Source of the DNA: Nageia nagi
Lineage: Eukaryota; Pinophyta
Direction of reading: 5' to 3'
DNA length: 64,000 nt
Assembly (NCBI GenBank): GCA_050084985.1
Contig: JBITNC010000001.1
Coordinates: 170,376,001-170,440,000 of the forward strand
Part shown: positions 1-11,037 of the stretch, piece by piece
How the letters are laid out: each line of letters starts with the position of its first letter
How positions within the stretch are numbered: the first letter of the stretch is position 1
Notes under the pieces: model-generated
What the model saw: the letters and a program-made list of their open reading frames with translations, nothing else
Databases searched by the model: none
Told to the model about the DNA's origin: nothing
Position numbers and translations under genes: made by a program

Positions 1-262
1 AAAGACTAAGGGCATTGATGAAAGATAGAGGAATCAAGTTGAAAAATCAGTACATGCTTTTCTTGTAGGAGACAGATCACCAAACACGAGATCTATGAAA
101 AATTGGACAAATTGTAGAGTGAGATGAACTCATGGGCGTATATTTCAAATAAAATACCTATGTTGTGTGATGTGGAAGCTGACGATAGAGAACAGTTATT
201 CGAATTGTGAAGAGCCTTTTAATTATGCATGACTACCGCAACCAAGTTTTTCTCCCTGATAA
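1..262 (+). pseudogene. Decayed 3' end of a PPR-DYW gene (E/E+ and start of DYW)
   Basis: Remnant of a plant PLS-class pentatricopeptide-repeat protein, the family whose E and DYW domains act in organellar C-to-U RNA editing. Reading plus-strand frames shows VHAFLVGD (49-72), then after a frameshift HEIYEKLDKL (85-114), then CDVEADDRE (166-192), and finally RIVKSLL..HDYRN (about 201-240), which corresponds to the RIVKNLR..CNDCHT zinc region of DYW. At least two frameshifts and several stops separate these pieces, and the key Cys-x-x-Cys-His is lost, so it cannot encode an active deaminase. The gene is cut by the window start, so its PPR array is not visible. Positions 1-123 are almost identical to 16268-16397, part of a direct duplication. 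Confidence 0.8.
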
Positions 263-267
263 ACACG

Positions 268-440
268 TATACAAAAATGTGTGAGCATAGAGAAGGCATG
301 CAAATTACTTGACATAACGCCTCATCAAGATGCAGTTAAATGGACTGCAATGATGACTGAATATGCAAGGAATGGTTGTAGCAAGAAACATTCAAACTGC
401 TTGAACAAATGGAATATGTGGGGCATTTGCATTAAGAACA
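268..440 (+). pseudogene. PPR motif relic fused behind a DYW remnant
   Basis: An open stretch from 281 reads SIEKACKLLD..PHQDAVKWTAMM.EYARNGCSKK. This matches the S-type PPR consensus (GSIEKAHKLFD, VSWTAMIxGYARNGxxKE). The bases just before it read like DMYTKCG with a frameshift. It sits only about 20-30 bases after the DYW remnant, which is backwards for a PPR gene, where DYW is the C-terminal end. I infer head-to-tail joining of two partial gene copies. The frame is open for 78 codons but leaves the PPR consensus after about residue 50, so this is a fragment. Confidence 0.7.
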
Positions 441-1479
441 TTTTTATTTTGCATAATGAGGCTTGTACACATAGTATCCTTCTTACTGTTGCTTGTATGC
501 TTATTTACTTTACGTAACTTAAATGTGTTCTGAGTTGTCTTGAATGCTGTGAAGTGTTGTGTGCCTACGTAGGCATTAATAAGTTGTATTAAGAATTTTA
601 TGAGGGAACAAAATAATCTATTTCATCTCATGAGTGAAAAAAATAATAAGTTTCCAGCTGTATGAATAAAGAATATCGTTGCTAGAGCAAAATGATTAAA
701 GTTTCCTAGCTGCAAGCTTGTTTGCATAGCCTTAATCATCATTGCAAGTATTTACATCATGGTAATTGAAGCATAAAAGTGTTAAGTTCCTTGGAAGTCA
801 TGTACACTGTTCCATTTCATGGCCTGAGTTGTTTGGATCTCAACACATATAACTTATGATTTCTTACAATAAATCCCAGCAGCTTCTCCATCTTAGCTTA
901 ATGACTACATTTTACAATCTCATTACTGCTTTCTGGCTATATCTTTCTCAGTTACAATCAAGGAAAAGGAAAAATTACAGTATGTAATGCAGCTATGCTT
1001 TTCTATAAGATTCTGGTTAAAATCCTTACTCTTGACATCTATTGAGAAAACTCTTTGCTATTTTCTGTCAAACGCCAAAGACTCAGGCTATTAGACATAT
1101 GGCAACTACCAAAGCAGAAGCTCAAGATCTGTGTCACCTATTAGCATTGGTGTAATGAGAAAATTATGCAGTTACCTTTGAACAGAGGAAATGTAAAGAC
1201 AAATACAGATACGGTGAGAAGATAGCACCATGCGCTTGTATTAGAGGTTCATTTACCATACTGTCTCATGATTAGAGAATGTGGAGGAAATACTGCACTC
1301 AAACCACATTGATAATTTGTTATTGAAACATTGGATGAAAACTCCCCTAATATCCAGTCCTCCCACACAAGAATGATTAATTCTGCTTGATAAACCACAT
1401 ACTTAAACAACAGATGAAGGTGGAAATCAGTAAAAAAGAATCGAATCTAAACAACAAACATCTGCCAAAGGGAGGACGT

Positions 1480-1900
1480 TTTGAAGCTAGAAAATGCCAA
1501 CATGGAAAGCATAATCCTACAGGGTGAAAAAATCAATTTTAAAAAAGCTAAGATCTGCCAACATGGAGAGCGTCACTTCATGGGTTAAATTTTAAATACT
1601 TTTTTGCTAGAAATAACAGCAGGTAGGACACCCTATGTCAGGAGTATAATCACAAGTTTTGAGGCTGACACTACTATGCAAGAAGATAACATGCTGCATG
1701 ATAGAATTTCACAAATTTGAAGGCCGAGATTGTTGGGTAAGAAGATGTCATGCTTCATGGGAAAGTTTACAAGTTTAAACAGGCCCAAACTGCCAGAAGA
1801 ATAGACGTCACACTACAAGTGAAATACTGTAAATTTGAAAGCCATAAATTGCTAAATATGAGACGTCACGTTGCAGGTGAAGTATTGCAATTTTTAAGCT
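1480..1900 (+). repeat. Degenerate tandem repeat, about 60-bp period, about 7 copies
   Basis: Units begin near 1480, 1541, 1600, 1661, 1720, 1778 and 1838. A shared skeleton runs gaagct(a/g)..a..tgcca..a...gacgtcac..t.ca.g.gaa..t...aattt. Copies are well diverged, so the array is old. Several units keep a gacgtcac or related ACGT-core octamer (1567-1573, 1806-1812, 1862-1868), similar to bZIP sites of plant promoters. No coding frame crosses the array. The rest of 1391-2330 shows nothing I recognise. Confidence 0.6.
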
Positions 1901-2349
1901 CATATTGCGAAGCTAGAAAATAGGTATGTAGAAAATGAAAGCGTAGAGAAGGCTCCCCTCTCAGGTAGCATTATGATCAACAAAGGAGACGCGAATAACC
2001 ACAACATCCTTCATTCATGAAAAGCTTTATTATTTGAGACTGTTATATAAAAATAAGATGTTATAGAATTTATTTTCACAGATACAACTCAAGCATTCAT
2101 TCTTTACATATGGTCATTCAAGCTTCTCTTCAATGTTTAACGATCACGCGAGATAGAAAATGACCTCAAGACTATAAATAGCAGTCCAAGCATTAATTTA
2201 GCTAATACCTATTTCTCTTTTGAACTATGTAAAAACCTGGTCAATCAGGCATAAGATATCAAACATATTTCCTCATAGAAAAGTATTCAAATAACTATAC
2301 TAAGAGAGGAACCTGGTTTGAAGAAGAGGCGAACTTGAATTTTTATGAA

Positions 2350-2428
2350 TACCACTCCCAACACCACTACCTACGGACACCAGCAATCTTACCAGAACGA
2401 TAGCGATCTGTCTGCGATTCAGAACTGA
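2350..2428 (-). pseudogene. Exon-like fragment, C-terminal, unrecognised
   Basis: On the minus strand a pyrimidine-rich stretch ending TTTTCAG (about 2427-2433) looks like a splice acceptor. It is followed by an open run SESQTDRYRSGKIAGVRR and then TAG. Base composition rises here against the AT-rich surroundings, as expected for an old exon. I cannot name the protein, and no convincing upstream exon was joined to it. About 300-450 bases further up the same strand (2690-2830) an Arg/Ser-rich frame (DRYQSHRRLDSRWRSQIEHC, then a stop) could belong to the same former gene. That link is weak. From 2830 to 3500 I see no other feature. Confidence 0.3.
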
Positions 2429-3604
2429 AAACAATAAAACAGAAACCAGTCAATTAATTAAATATACCACAAGATGCCTGTAAAACAAACTGAAACATTA
2501 TTGAAAAAATAATCAGAGATTAACAAATCCTTCAATTCGTTCAAGGGACTCGCAGACAGACAAATTCGATTAAGACAAATGAATGTTCTATTACATTTTT
2601 GTGTGACCTTAATAGGATCATTACAATATTTGAATTTCTAAATTCAAGATGCCCCTGCAGGGCTTTTTACAAATGTTTTTTTGCTCTGTCTGTGAGAGAT
2701 TTGTTCTTCTGCGTCCAATCCACGATCGTGAGCGCTCAATTTGGGATCAGCAGTGCTCAATCTGGGATCGCCAGCGACTGTCTAATCTCCGATGACTCTG
2801 GTATCTATCTTTTGTTCCAGTAATCTGCCCCGATTTTCAATCTTTTTTGCAAGTCTTCATGTACACTATTATACAAAACAATCCTACACACATGCTCACC
2901 CGACAAAGTTAGTGCATACTTGCATATGAGATATCAAAATACATCATAAAATCTAACATTCACAAGTAAGATAACAATGCCAATACTGTACTATAAATCA
3001 GCCTTCTCAGGAATATTTTTAACATAGTATTCTCCTCTTCTCTAGAATGTGAAGGTAGAGGAGCCAGGGGTTGTGATGTACGTGCAATGCATATAAATAA
3101 TTGTGCAAATTTGTTATGCTTTAATTATTCTAGCCTAAATTAGGAGTTGTGTTTACCCCGAGATCCGGATTCAGGTTATGGTTTGTAACAAATTTTGTTT
3201 CTAGGCAATGACTCACCATTCCAAGCCAAATTTAGTTTAAATTTGTTGTGTCGCCATTTAATGGGATCGCCAGCATCAGACAGAAAGTCGCCAATAATTA
3301 GTGTGAATAGTCGAATCGTCGGCATCCAATACAAATCAACAATGATCCTATTTAATCAAGGGAAAAAATTCAAAATACCCCTATAATTTCTAGTAAGATC
3401 GAAAATACTCCTGTATTTTTAGAAATATCGAAAATACCTTTCTGTTAATTTACCCCCAAATGATATTAATATCATTTACTGAACTTTGTTCAGGTTGACC
3501 ATTGAGGATGCAATTCTGACTTGAACTCCTACAGTCCTGCGTCGCAGACAATGTCCTTCAAGATCCTTCATTCACTGGTCAATAGTATCAACTTAAATTT
3601 GGCA

Positions 3605-3975
3605 TTATATGCACAGAGCAGATACGTTGAGAGGGCCTGCGAATTGGTTGATATTTGCCTTACGAATCCAATGAGCTCTCTCCCAGGCCTCCCGTATGTC
3701 CCATAAAATGAGGATTACAAAGAAAAATGTGTCGACAAACATGAGGTAGTCCATCCAGAGTGTATGCCATTCCTCACAAACAAAAGCACAACAGAGAGTT
3801 GATTTCAGCACTACAGCTCTATGGCTAAGAGATGGTAGGATGTTTTACAATTTGCCCCTAAATTCTTAGAACGGAAATGATAAAGAATCCCGACTGTGAC
3901 AAGTATTAAATAAAGCAAGGCACCAGCATCTGAAATAATACATGGATCCTCCATCGACCTCCACACAATTTTCAG
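3605..3975 (-). pseudogene. Frameshifted relic of a membrane-protein-like gene, unrecognised
   Basis: Minus strand, beginning with an ATG at 3972-3970: MEDPCIISDAGALLYLILV, a hydrophobic span of about 18 residues, then about 20 residues to a stop after LLAIEL. With one frameshift the sequence continues in another frame as LKSTLCCAFVCEEWHTLWMD, a second hydrophobic span FVDTFFFVILILW, then the charged run DIREAWERAHWIRKANINQF, ending with a stop at about 3605. Two hydrophobic helices with charged loops suggest the N-terminal part of a polytopic membrane protein. The arrangement faintly recalls the first transmembrane block of plant ABCC transporters, but I cannot support that by motif. The region is more GC-balanced than its flanks. 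It is truncated and broken, so not functional. Confidence 0.35.
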
Positions 3976-4539
3976 AAAGGCATGCTCCTTTATACTGGCC
4001 GCCCATATATTTTGACCTGTCAGACTTAAACATTGTCGCCTTGTATCTTTTGATATTGGCTTATTTGTATTGGCATTGGAATTTTATATTTTAAACGGTA
4101 TGATATATTTATATCTTTTATATAAATGTTCCCATAAAATAGTAATATTTATATCTTTTATCCTTCCAACAATCATTGAATGAACACAATGAACAATATA
4201 ATTAGCTTTTACCATGATTGATGATCCAATCTTCTTATCATTACATTATTCACTATTCAATAATATAGGATCTTTGGAAATTGGTCTTGAATCAACAGCG
4301 ATTGTTTCGCAGTTTTATAAGCATTATTAAAATGGTCATCAATTGATCAATTTTCAACCAAAAAGGGTCGTGTGATCACTCGTTTTCAATCTACTCAATA
4401 AGAGCTATCTAATGGTGTGGTTTTTAGATCTATATGACACTTCCACTAGAAGTTATGGTTATTTTAATATGACACAAGTAAAAAAAAGTTCATTTTGAGT
4501 GTCTATATTTTGCCCCTTTTTTAACTATCTTCTAATTTG

Positions 4540-5165
4540 TTGGAATTAAAGCTCAATCAAAGACCATTCGAGTTGAAGACCAAACCAGTTGAAGATAAAC
4601 TAGACTTGCAAAATAGATCAATAAACTTTGCAAAGACATAACATTTTGTAGAGAAATCCGATTGAGTTGATTCTTTTTTAATTGGATAGTGCTCGAAGAT
4701 ACCTTTCCAATGAGTATACGCATGCCTACCTTTGTTGAAGGTTTGACCATCATATTGGATGTTTTCTGAAAAACTATCCAATGCACTACGTTTTCAGCCT
4801 TCTACTCCAAGACGCAATACACCTCATTCCAAGCATAGTGTGCTCCAATACCAAGCATAGGGCGCTACAAACAGAGCCTACAATCCTATTTTAAGCATGT
4901 GCAGGATGTTATTTTTCGTCTTCAAGTTTAGGATCAAATGTTTCTATTTTGAGTATTAGCTTCTCCCACTTGTTGTTTAGCATGATAGGATATAATTAGA
5001 ACTTCTAGCTTGCTTTATGAATTGATTTGTAACAAGTTGTGATCATCCAACTTGAGTTTATATTTAGCACAGTCTATTTTTGGGTTTGTCCAAAACCTAT
5101 ATATGTAATGATTTTGTTTTTCAAATTAATGAAAGTAGAATGCTTCTCATAAGGGAGATAGGAGG
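4540..5165 (+). mobile_element. Possible solo LTR
   Basis: The stretch starts near tgttggaattaaagctc and ends near a run typical of LTR R/U5 regions, with a cluster of transcription-end-like sequence around 5095-5150 (aaacctatatatgtaatg and aaattaatgaaag). It holds no coding frame of note. I could not find a target-site duplication or a second copy in the window, so both boundaries and identity are tentative. From 3976 to 4540 there is only AT-rich sequence without a recognisable feature. Confidence 0.3.
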
Positions 5166-5199
5166 TAGTTAAAAAATAATTGGGATAATTTGATATATA

Positions 5200-5990
5200 A
5201 TGCACAAGTATTTTAACTCGCAGCATTGACGCTTAGTGACAAATACAAGTGGTTTGCTTTTGAGTCATGGGCAATCATAGTTACCCCAATCATGACCAAG
5301 TATGACTCTTTGACTTTGCAATTGATGTGTTTTGAAAACACTTACGTTGTACACCAAATTGGTACTTAGGCTTGTCTCCATATGCCGTTAGCATGTAACA
5401 TGAAGTCCTCTCTATGTGTACAAGTTTGATTTTGGATTATCATGCTCTTACCCCAACAGGGTGGGTTTCATGATGATCCTTTGCAAAAATCATTAAAATC
5501 ATGCTTTTCCATGACTTTTAGGCGATAAGAGAAACGCAAGGTGAGTGTGGAAAAGATTAAAATATGGATGATTTTGACAAACGTTAAGTATATACAAGTA
5601 TCTAATACTCATGACCTTATTGATTGATGTTGAAAACAAATATCTTGTTTTAGGTCATGGAAAACCACAGTTGCCCCAATCACGACTAGACATATATAGC
5701 TTTTAATTTTGCAATTGACAACATTTCGCACTTGGTGTACATCTTAAGAGAGTTGTAACCATTTTCTTCTTGTTTGATCATGGTCTTACTTTGAGCATGA
5801 TGTCAGACTTAGCATTATGGCTCCCCTTTAGATGGACAAGGATTTGGTTGTTGATTTTTTATTGTTGATGAGTCTTTTGCTAAGATCGTTGGAAAAATGC
5901 ATGTGCAAGATAAAAAATTATTAGGCTGAACAAGGCCTAAATAACAAGTCAAATGTATTCCCCCTCAATCATTGAGGCAATGAGAAAAAT
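5200..5990 (+). repeat. Old direct tandem duplication, about 389-bp period
   Basis: acaagtatttt at 5204 and acaagtatcta at 5594, the phrase gtcatgg(g)caa..ca(t/c)agtt(a/g)ccccaatca(t/c)ga at 5266 and 5654, and the ctttgc.aa.atc.tt..aa..atgc phrase near 5480 and 5870 repeat at nearly constant spacing. Two copies are recognisable and heavily diverged. The spacing matches that of the younger satellite at 6883-8825, although the unit sequences do not look alike. No coding signal. 5991-6380 shows nothing further. Confidence 0.5.
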
Positions 5991-6382
5991 ATCAAGGCTT
6001 TTACAAAGACGATGAAAATAATTGACACAACGATGGATGACAAGAACACATATCATGTGGTTTGCTGCTCATTCTTAGGAGGCTTCAAACCATGATATCT
6101 TTTGTGTGCCACATAGTAATGTTATGGTGCCTCTCAAGATTGGATGATTGTTTTGATTTTTTTTGGAACATGATGTGATGAAACACAACAAAAGATAAGT
6201 CATAACTAGTAAAAACAATGACATATAGAAGATAAAATTATATAGTGTAAGAAACTATTTGGATTGTCTTGTTAGATAGGATTGGTATATTATTGATTTT
6301 TTTTTGTCAAACACCAATTTTGATTGTTTCAAATATATTTTAGATTCTTATGGATTTTAGATTTTAAATATTTGATATTAAT

Positions 6383-6625
6383 GATGCCTCATCAAGGACT
6401 CATGATGAGGGAAAGGATGATGATTGCCCCATCAAGGATTCATGATGGGATTGCTTGTAATGCCACCTCATCAAGGATTCATAATGAGAGACAAGAAGAT
6501 GATGATTGTCCCATCTAGGATTCATGATGGGATTGTTTGTGATATTGCCTCATCAAGGATTCATGATGAGAGACAGGAAGATGATGATTGTCCCATCAAG
6601 GATCCATGATGGGATTATTTGGAGG
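6383..6625 (+). repeat. Tandem repeat, about 79-82 bp, three copies, with internal palindromes
   Basis: The phrase cctcatcaagga starts at 6387, 6466 and 6548. Each unit contains two half-units of the form CATCAAGGATTCATGATG, which has inverted ends (CATCA..TGATG). The array therefore reads as six closely spaced imperfect hairpins alternating catcaagg..catgatgag and catcaagg..catgatggg. Copies are similar enough to suggest modest age. Two overlapping open frames (6324-6609) are only a result of the repeat. I see no protein signature in them. Confidence 0.75.
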
Positions 6626-6882
6626 ATGTAGTTGTTAGAGACCCTTGAGTAAGAAGCCATGTTAGGGTAGAGGAATATTTGTAATAGATATATTGCAATG
6701 TTTATGATCTTATATATTCTAAGTATATTTATATTTGGATATTATGTATTGTATAGATGTGTAAGGGGTATGGAATAAGGTATAACATATAGGAAAAAAT
6801 GGGAAATGGATAATGTATGGTAATGAAAATGGAGGAAGAACATCGACTTCCAATTCTAAGGGAAGAACAATTCCTCGCTCTT

Positions 6883-8825
6883 GATCCCAAAGAATGATGA
6901 AAGCTATTAAATTTAACAATGTTCTAAGGATGTGAAATGAATGGAATATGGTAGGGAAAGAACATTGATTTCCAATTCAATGGGAAGAACAATTTCTTAT
7001 TCTCAATCCTAAATAATGATGGAAGCTATAAAATTTAACAATGTTCTAGGGTTGACTTCTATCAATCTACTATGAGCAATTTCTTGCTTAAATTTGTAAA
7101 TAAGAGTAGAAGCAAGAAGTTTTAGCAACAATAATGTTGACTTCCACATGGATGGGGAGAGTAATTACTCACTTTTTTTCCCAAAAATATGGAAGCACCT
7201 CGGATTTAACAACCTGTAAAGATGGATGTAGGAAATATGTGGATGTTGGGTAATGAAATGTGAAAGTTGTTGATCCCAAAGAATGATGAAAGCTATAAAA
7301 GTTAACAATGTTCTAAGGGTGTAAAATGAATGGAATATGGTAGGAAAAGAACACTGACTTCCAATTCAATAGGAAGAACAATATCTTATTCTCGATCCCA
7401 AAGAATGATGGAAGCTATAAAATTTAACAATGTTCTAGGGTTGACTTCTATCAATCTACTATGAGCAATTTCTTGCTTAAATTTGTAAATAAGAGTAGAA
7501 GCAAAAAGTTTTAGCAACAATAATGTTGACTTCCATATGGGTGGGGAGAGTAATTACTCACTCTTTTTCCCAAAAATATGGAAGCACCTCGGATTTAACA
7601 ACCTGTAAAGATGGATGTAGGAAATATGTGGATGTTGGGTAATGAAATGTGAAAGTTGTTGATCCCAAAGAATGATGAAAGCTATAAAATTTAATAATGT
7701 TCTAAGGGTGTAAAATGAATGGAATATGGTAGGAAAAGAACATTGACTTCCAATTCAATAGGAAGGATAATTTCTTATTCTCGATCCCAAAGAATGATGG
7801 AAGCTACAAAATTTAACAATGTTCTAGGGTTGACTTCTATCAATCTACTAGGAGCAATTTCTTGCTTAAATTTGTAAATAAGAGTAGAAGCAAAAGGTTT
7901 TAACAACAATAATGTTGACTTCCATATGGATGGGGACAGTAATTACTCACTCTTTTTCCCAAAAATGTGGAAGCACCTCAGATTTGACAACCTGTAAAGA
8001 TGGATGTAGGAAATATGTGGATGTTGGGTAATGAAATGTGAAAGTTGTTGATCCCAAAGAATGATGAAAGCTATAAAATTTAACAATGTTCTAAGGGTGT
8101 AAAATGAATGGAATATGGTAGGAAAAGAACACTGACTTCCAATTCAATGGGAAGAACAATTTCTTATTCTCAATCCCAAAGAATGATGGAAGATATAAAA
8201 TTTAACAATGTTCTAGGGTTGACTTCTATCAATCTACTAGGAGGAATTTCTTGCTCATATTTGTAAATAAGAGTAGAAGCAAGAGGTTTTAACAACAATA
8301 ATGTTGACTTCCATTTGGATGGGGAGAGTAATTACTCACTCTTTTTCCCAAAAATGTGGAAGCACCTCAGATTTAACAACCCGTAAAGATGGATGTAGGA
8401 CATATGTGGATGTTGGGTAATGAAATGTGAAAGTTGTTGATCCCAAAGAATGATGAAAGCTATAAAATTTAACAATGTTCTAAGGGTGAAATGAATAGAA
8501 TATGATAGGGAAAGAACATTAACTTCCAATTCAATGGGAAGAACAATTTCTTATTCTCAATCCCAAAGAATGATGGAAGATATAAAATTTAACAATGTTC
8601 TAGGGTTGACTTCTATCAACCTACTAGGAGGAATTTCTTGCTTAGATTTGTAAATAAGAGTAGAAGCAAGAGGTTTTAACAACAATAATGTTGACTTCCA
8701 TATGGATGGGGAGAGTAATTACTCACTCTTTTTCTCAAAAATGTGGAAGCACCTCAGATTTAACAACCCGTAAAGATGGATGTAGGAAATATGTGGATGT
8801 TGGGTAATGAAATGTGAAAGTTGTT
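6883..8825 (+). repeat. Satellite-like array, 389-bp unit, five copies
   Basis: The landmark gatcccaaagaatgatga occurs at 6883, 7272, 7661, 8050 and 8439, giving exact 389-base spacing four times. The last unit ends near 8825, where the sequence changes abruptly. Upstream, 6835-6882 matches the inner part of the unit, so a partial copy precedes the array. Each unit also holds an internal duplication: the phrase ..atcccaaagaatgatgRaagctataaaatttaacaatgttct.. appears twice, about 120 bases apart. Copies differ at only a few percent of positions. Short minus-strand open frames here repeat from unit to unit and are not genes. 6626-6834 and 8826-10199 contain no feature I can support, apart from a short 26-base direct repeat near 9290 and 9360. 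Confidence 0.9.
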
Positions 8826-10199
8826 ATGGTATAATGTATGTGGGGGGATGGTGGAAAGTGATATGAACATGGTATAAACAAATGGATGGGCATAGTAAAT
8901 ATGCGTATGTAGGGGACTGGTATGTATACTCAGGATGTATTAAGCGTTTGAAAGATAAACTAATCAACTCACCAAGGCATTAATAACATATATATTATGT
9001 AAGTAATGTATTATATACAATACAGTAATAGGTGGTGTGTGAAATGGTAAAGGAAATGTAATGACCAGAAGATTCAAGTTGATTCTCTCATCTTGTGACG
9101 ATATAAAACAAGGTCATAACAGATCCAAATTATCATCGACTATCTTTTTACAATTGTAAACTTGATGTCATAAGAGCATGAAATATATAAGTCAATTCAT
9201 CCATATGAAATGTACAGATGTTTGTAGGAAAGAAGGTCACTAATCAAAATAGACATGTCGCCACTCGTAAGGTATGCCTCACTACCTAACAAGCGTCCAT
9301 AGCCTCGATGAGGATTAACCTTTCAATCTTGCTACAACCTTTCTCTACTACCAGTCAAGCATCCATAGCCGTGATAGAGAATATTGTAATCACCCAGAAA
9401 TCATTGATGTAATGTATGATTTTTTTAATGATTTTTTCTCTTCTCTCTTGTTTTTTTTTTGGAAAATTTTTTAATGTATTCTAAATGATTCTTAGGTTGG
9501 GGATGAAGCAAATAATAGGATGAGCATGTAAAATCGCTCAAAATCATGCTCAAATAACACCTCATTCATGACTGCTCCAAGATTATTAATTCTGACAATG
9601 TATCATAGTTATGTTTGTTTATCATCCAAGTTTCAAAAATTTCAAGTGGAAAGATTAATAAACCAATAAGCATATCAAGCTCATAAACTATTTCTTTGAT
9701 AATAGTGATAAATATTAAATATATTTTTATGAATGTACGAAAGTAAACATGAGTAATGTATGTATGCCTTTAGGAGTTGTCAGAATACAATCTGACACTC
9801 AATTGTAATGGAACGAATGGAAAACACAAAGTGAAGTGTATGGAAGACATATTGGGTAAGCAAATATCTTGTTGATTCTAGATGGAGTGATATGAAAATG
9901 GTCCTAATGTGGTATATGAAGTAGATAAGGGATATGAAAAGAAATGTATTTCGGGATTAATACATCAAGACCCGCTAAATTGACAATTCGATCAAGTGCA
10001 TAAACCAATATGTACCATAAAGCATTCATGAAAATTATATAATATTTCAAAACCAAGCAAGGATAGTCTAGAACATGCAATTTCAATAAATATATGAAGA
10101 TTCATTCTTCTAAGTATCATGAGGATTGTGGATTTATTGATATAACATTTGACAATTTTGAATATAATATTTTTTATATAGATGTAAGTATAACTTTTG

Positions 10200-10823
10200 A
10201 CGTTATAAGTATACTCGTGATGAGATTGCCGTTGTGGTTGTAGGCATAACCATGATGAGACTACCTTTGTCGCTATAGTCATAACCATGATGGGACTGCC
10301 TTTGTGGTTGTAGGCATAACCATGATGGAATTGCCTTTAAAAATTGTAAGCATAATTTTGATGAAGATTGCTTTTTGTGGTTGTAAGCATAACCATGATG
10401 ATGATTGCTTTTTGTGGTTGTAAGCATAACCGTGATGAAAATTGCTTTTTGTGGTTATAAGCATAACTGTGATGAAAATTGCTTTTTGTGGTTGTAAGCA
10501 TAAACGTGATGAACATTACTTTTTGTGGTTGTAAGTATAACCGTGATGAACATTGTTTTTTGTGGTTGTAAGCATAATCGTGATGAAGATTACTTTTTGT
10601 GGTTGTAAGTATAACCGTGATGATGATTGCTTTTTGTGGTTGTAAGTATAATCGTGATGAAGATTGTTTTTTGAGGTTGTAAGCATAATCGTGATGACAA
10701 TTGCTTTTTGTGGTTGTTAGCATAACCTTAATGACAATTGCTTTTTTGTGTTTGTAAGAATAACCATGATGACGAATGCTTTTTATGGTTGTAAGCATAA
10801 CCATGATGAAGATGTGTGCATGT
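10200..10823 (+). repeat. Minisatellite, 37-bp unit, about 17 copies
   Basis: The phrase ttgtaagcataa recurs at 10344, 10381, 10418, 10455 and 10492 and onward at 37-base steps. The consensus is gattgctttttgtggttgtaagcataaccgtgatgaa with variation. The first three or four units (10200-10330) are more diverged, using ggttgtaggcataaccatgatggga. Because 37 is not a multiple of three and the unit lacks stops on the minus strand in all phases, a 211-codon minus-strand open frame runs through it (10337-10972) with a 37-residue super-period. I regard that frame as a by-product. The array lies directly downstream of the gag relic at 11038-14342 on the minus strand. Confidence 0.9.
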
Positions 10824-11037
10824 TGATATTTGTTGAATATATTTTGATTTTTTTTCTTGGACATAGTATGTACAAAGATGACATAAGTTTGAGCGGTGTT
10901 AGGACCACAAGGAGGTGGACGACTCTCCCAATGTGATGTGAAGGGGGTCAAATGCCTAAATGTGAATAACATGGTTTATCATCATTTGATTGTGTAGAAT
11001 GTGTGGATATGCTTAATGCATGGGACAGTGATGGATG

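Larger units (their letters stand above)
1..1390 (+). repeat. Direct segmental duplication, copy A (partner 16263-17056)
   Basis: Bases 1-about 128 and about 735-1390 match 16268-16400 and 16403-17056 almost base for base, including non-coding stretches such as the run around 860-960. Copy B lacks the roughly 600 bases at 129-730 of copy A. The match ends near 1390/17056, inside the shared phrase ttctgcttga. Both copies have the same orientation and lie about 16.3 kb apart. Identity looks well above that of every other repeat pair here, so this duplication is probably the youngest large rearrangement. The upstream limit of copy A is outside the window. From 440 to 1390 I see no coding signal. 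Confidence 0.85.

Noticed and set aside
2690-2830. Arg/Ser-rich frame as an SR-type splicing factor
   Set aside because: Short, with an internal stop and no RNA-recognition domain nearby.
3195-3300. Minus-strand TGGCGATCCC..TGGCGACAC as gypsy primer-binding sites
   Set aside because: A similar TGGCGATCCC occurs at 2770, but no LTR edge adjoins either, so the resemblance is too weak to call.
10337-10972. 211-codon minus-strand open frame in the 37-bp array
   Set aside because: It is explained by a stop-free repeat unit. Two other frames are equally open, and no protein family is recognisable.
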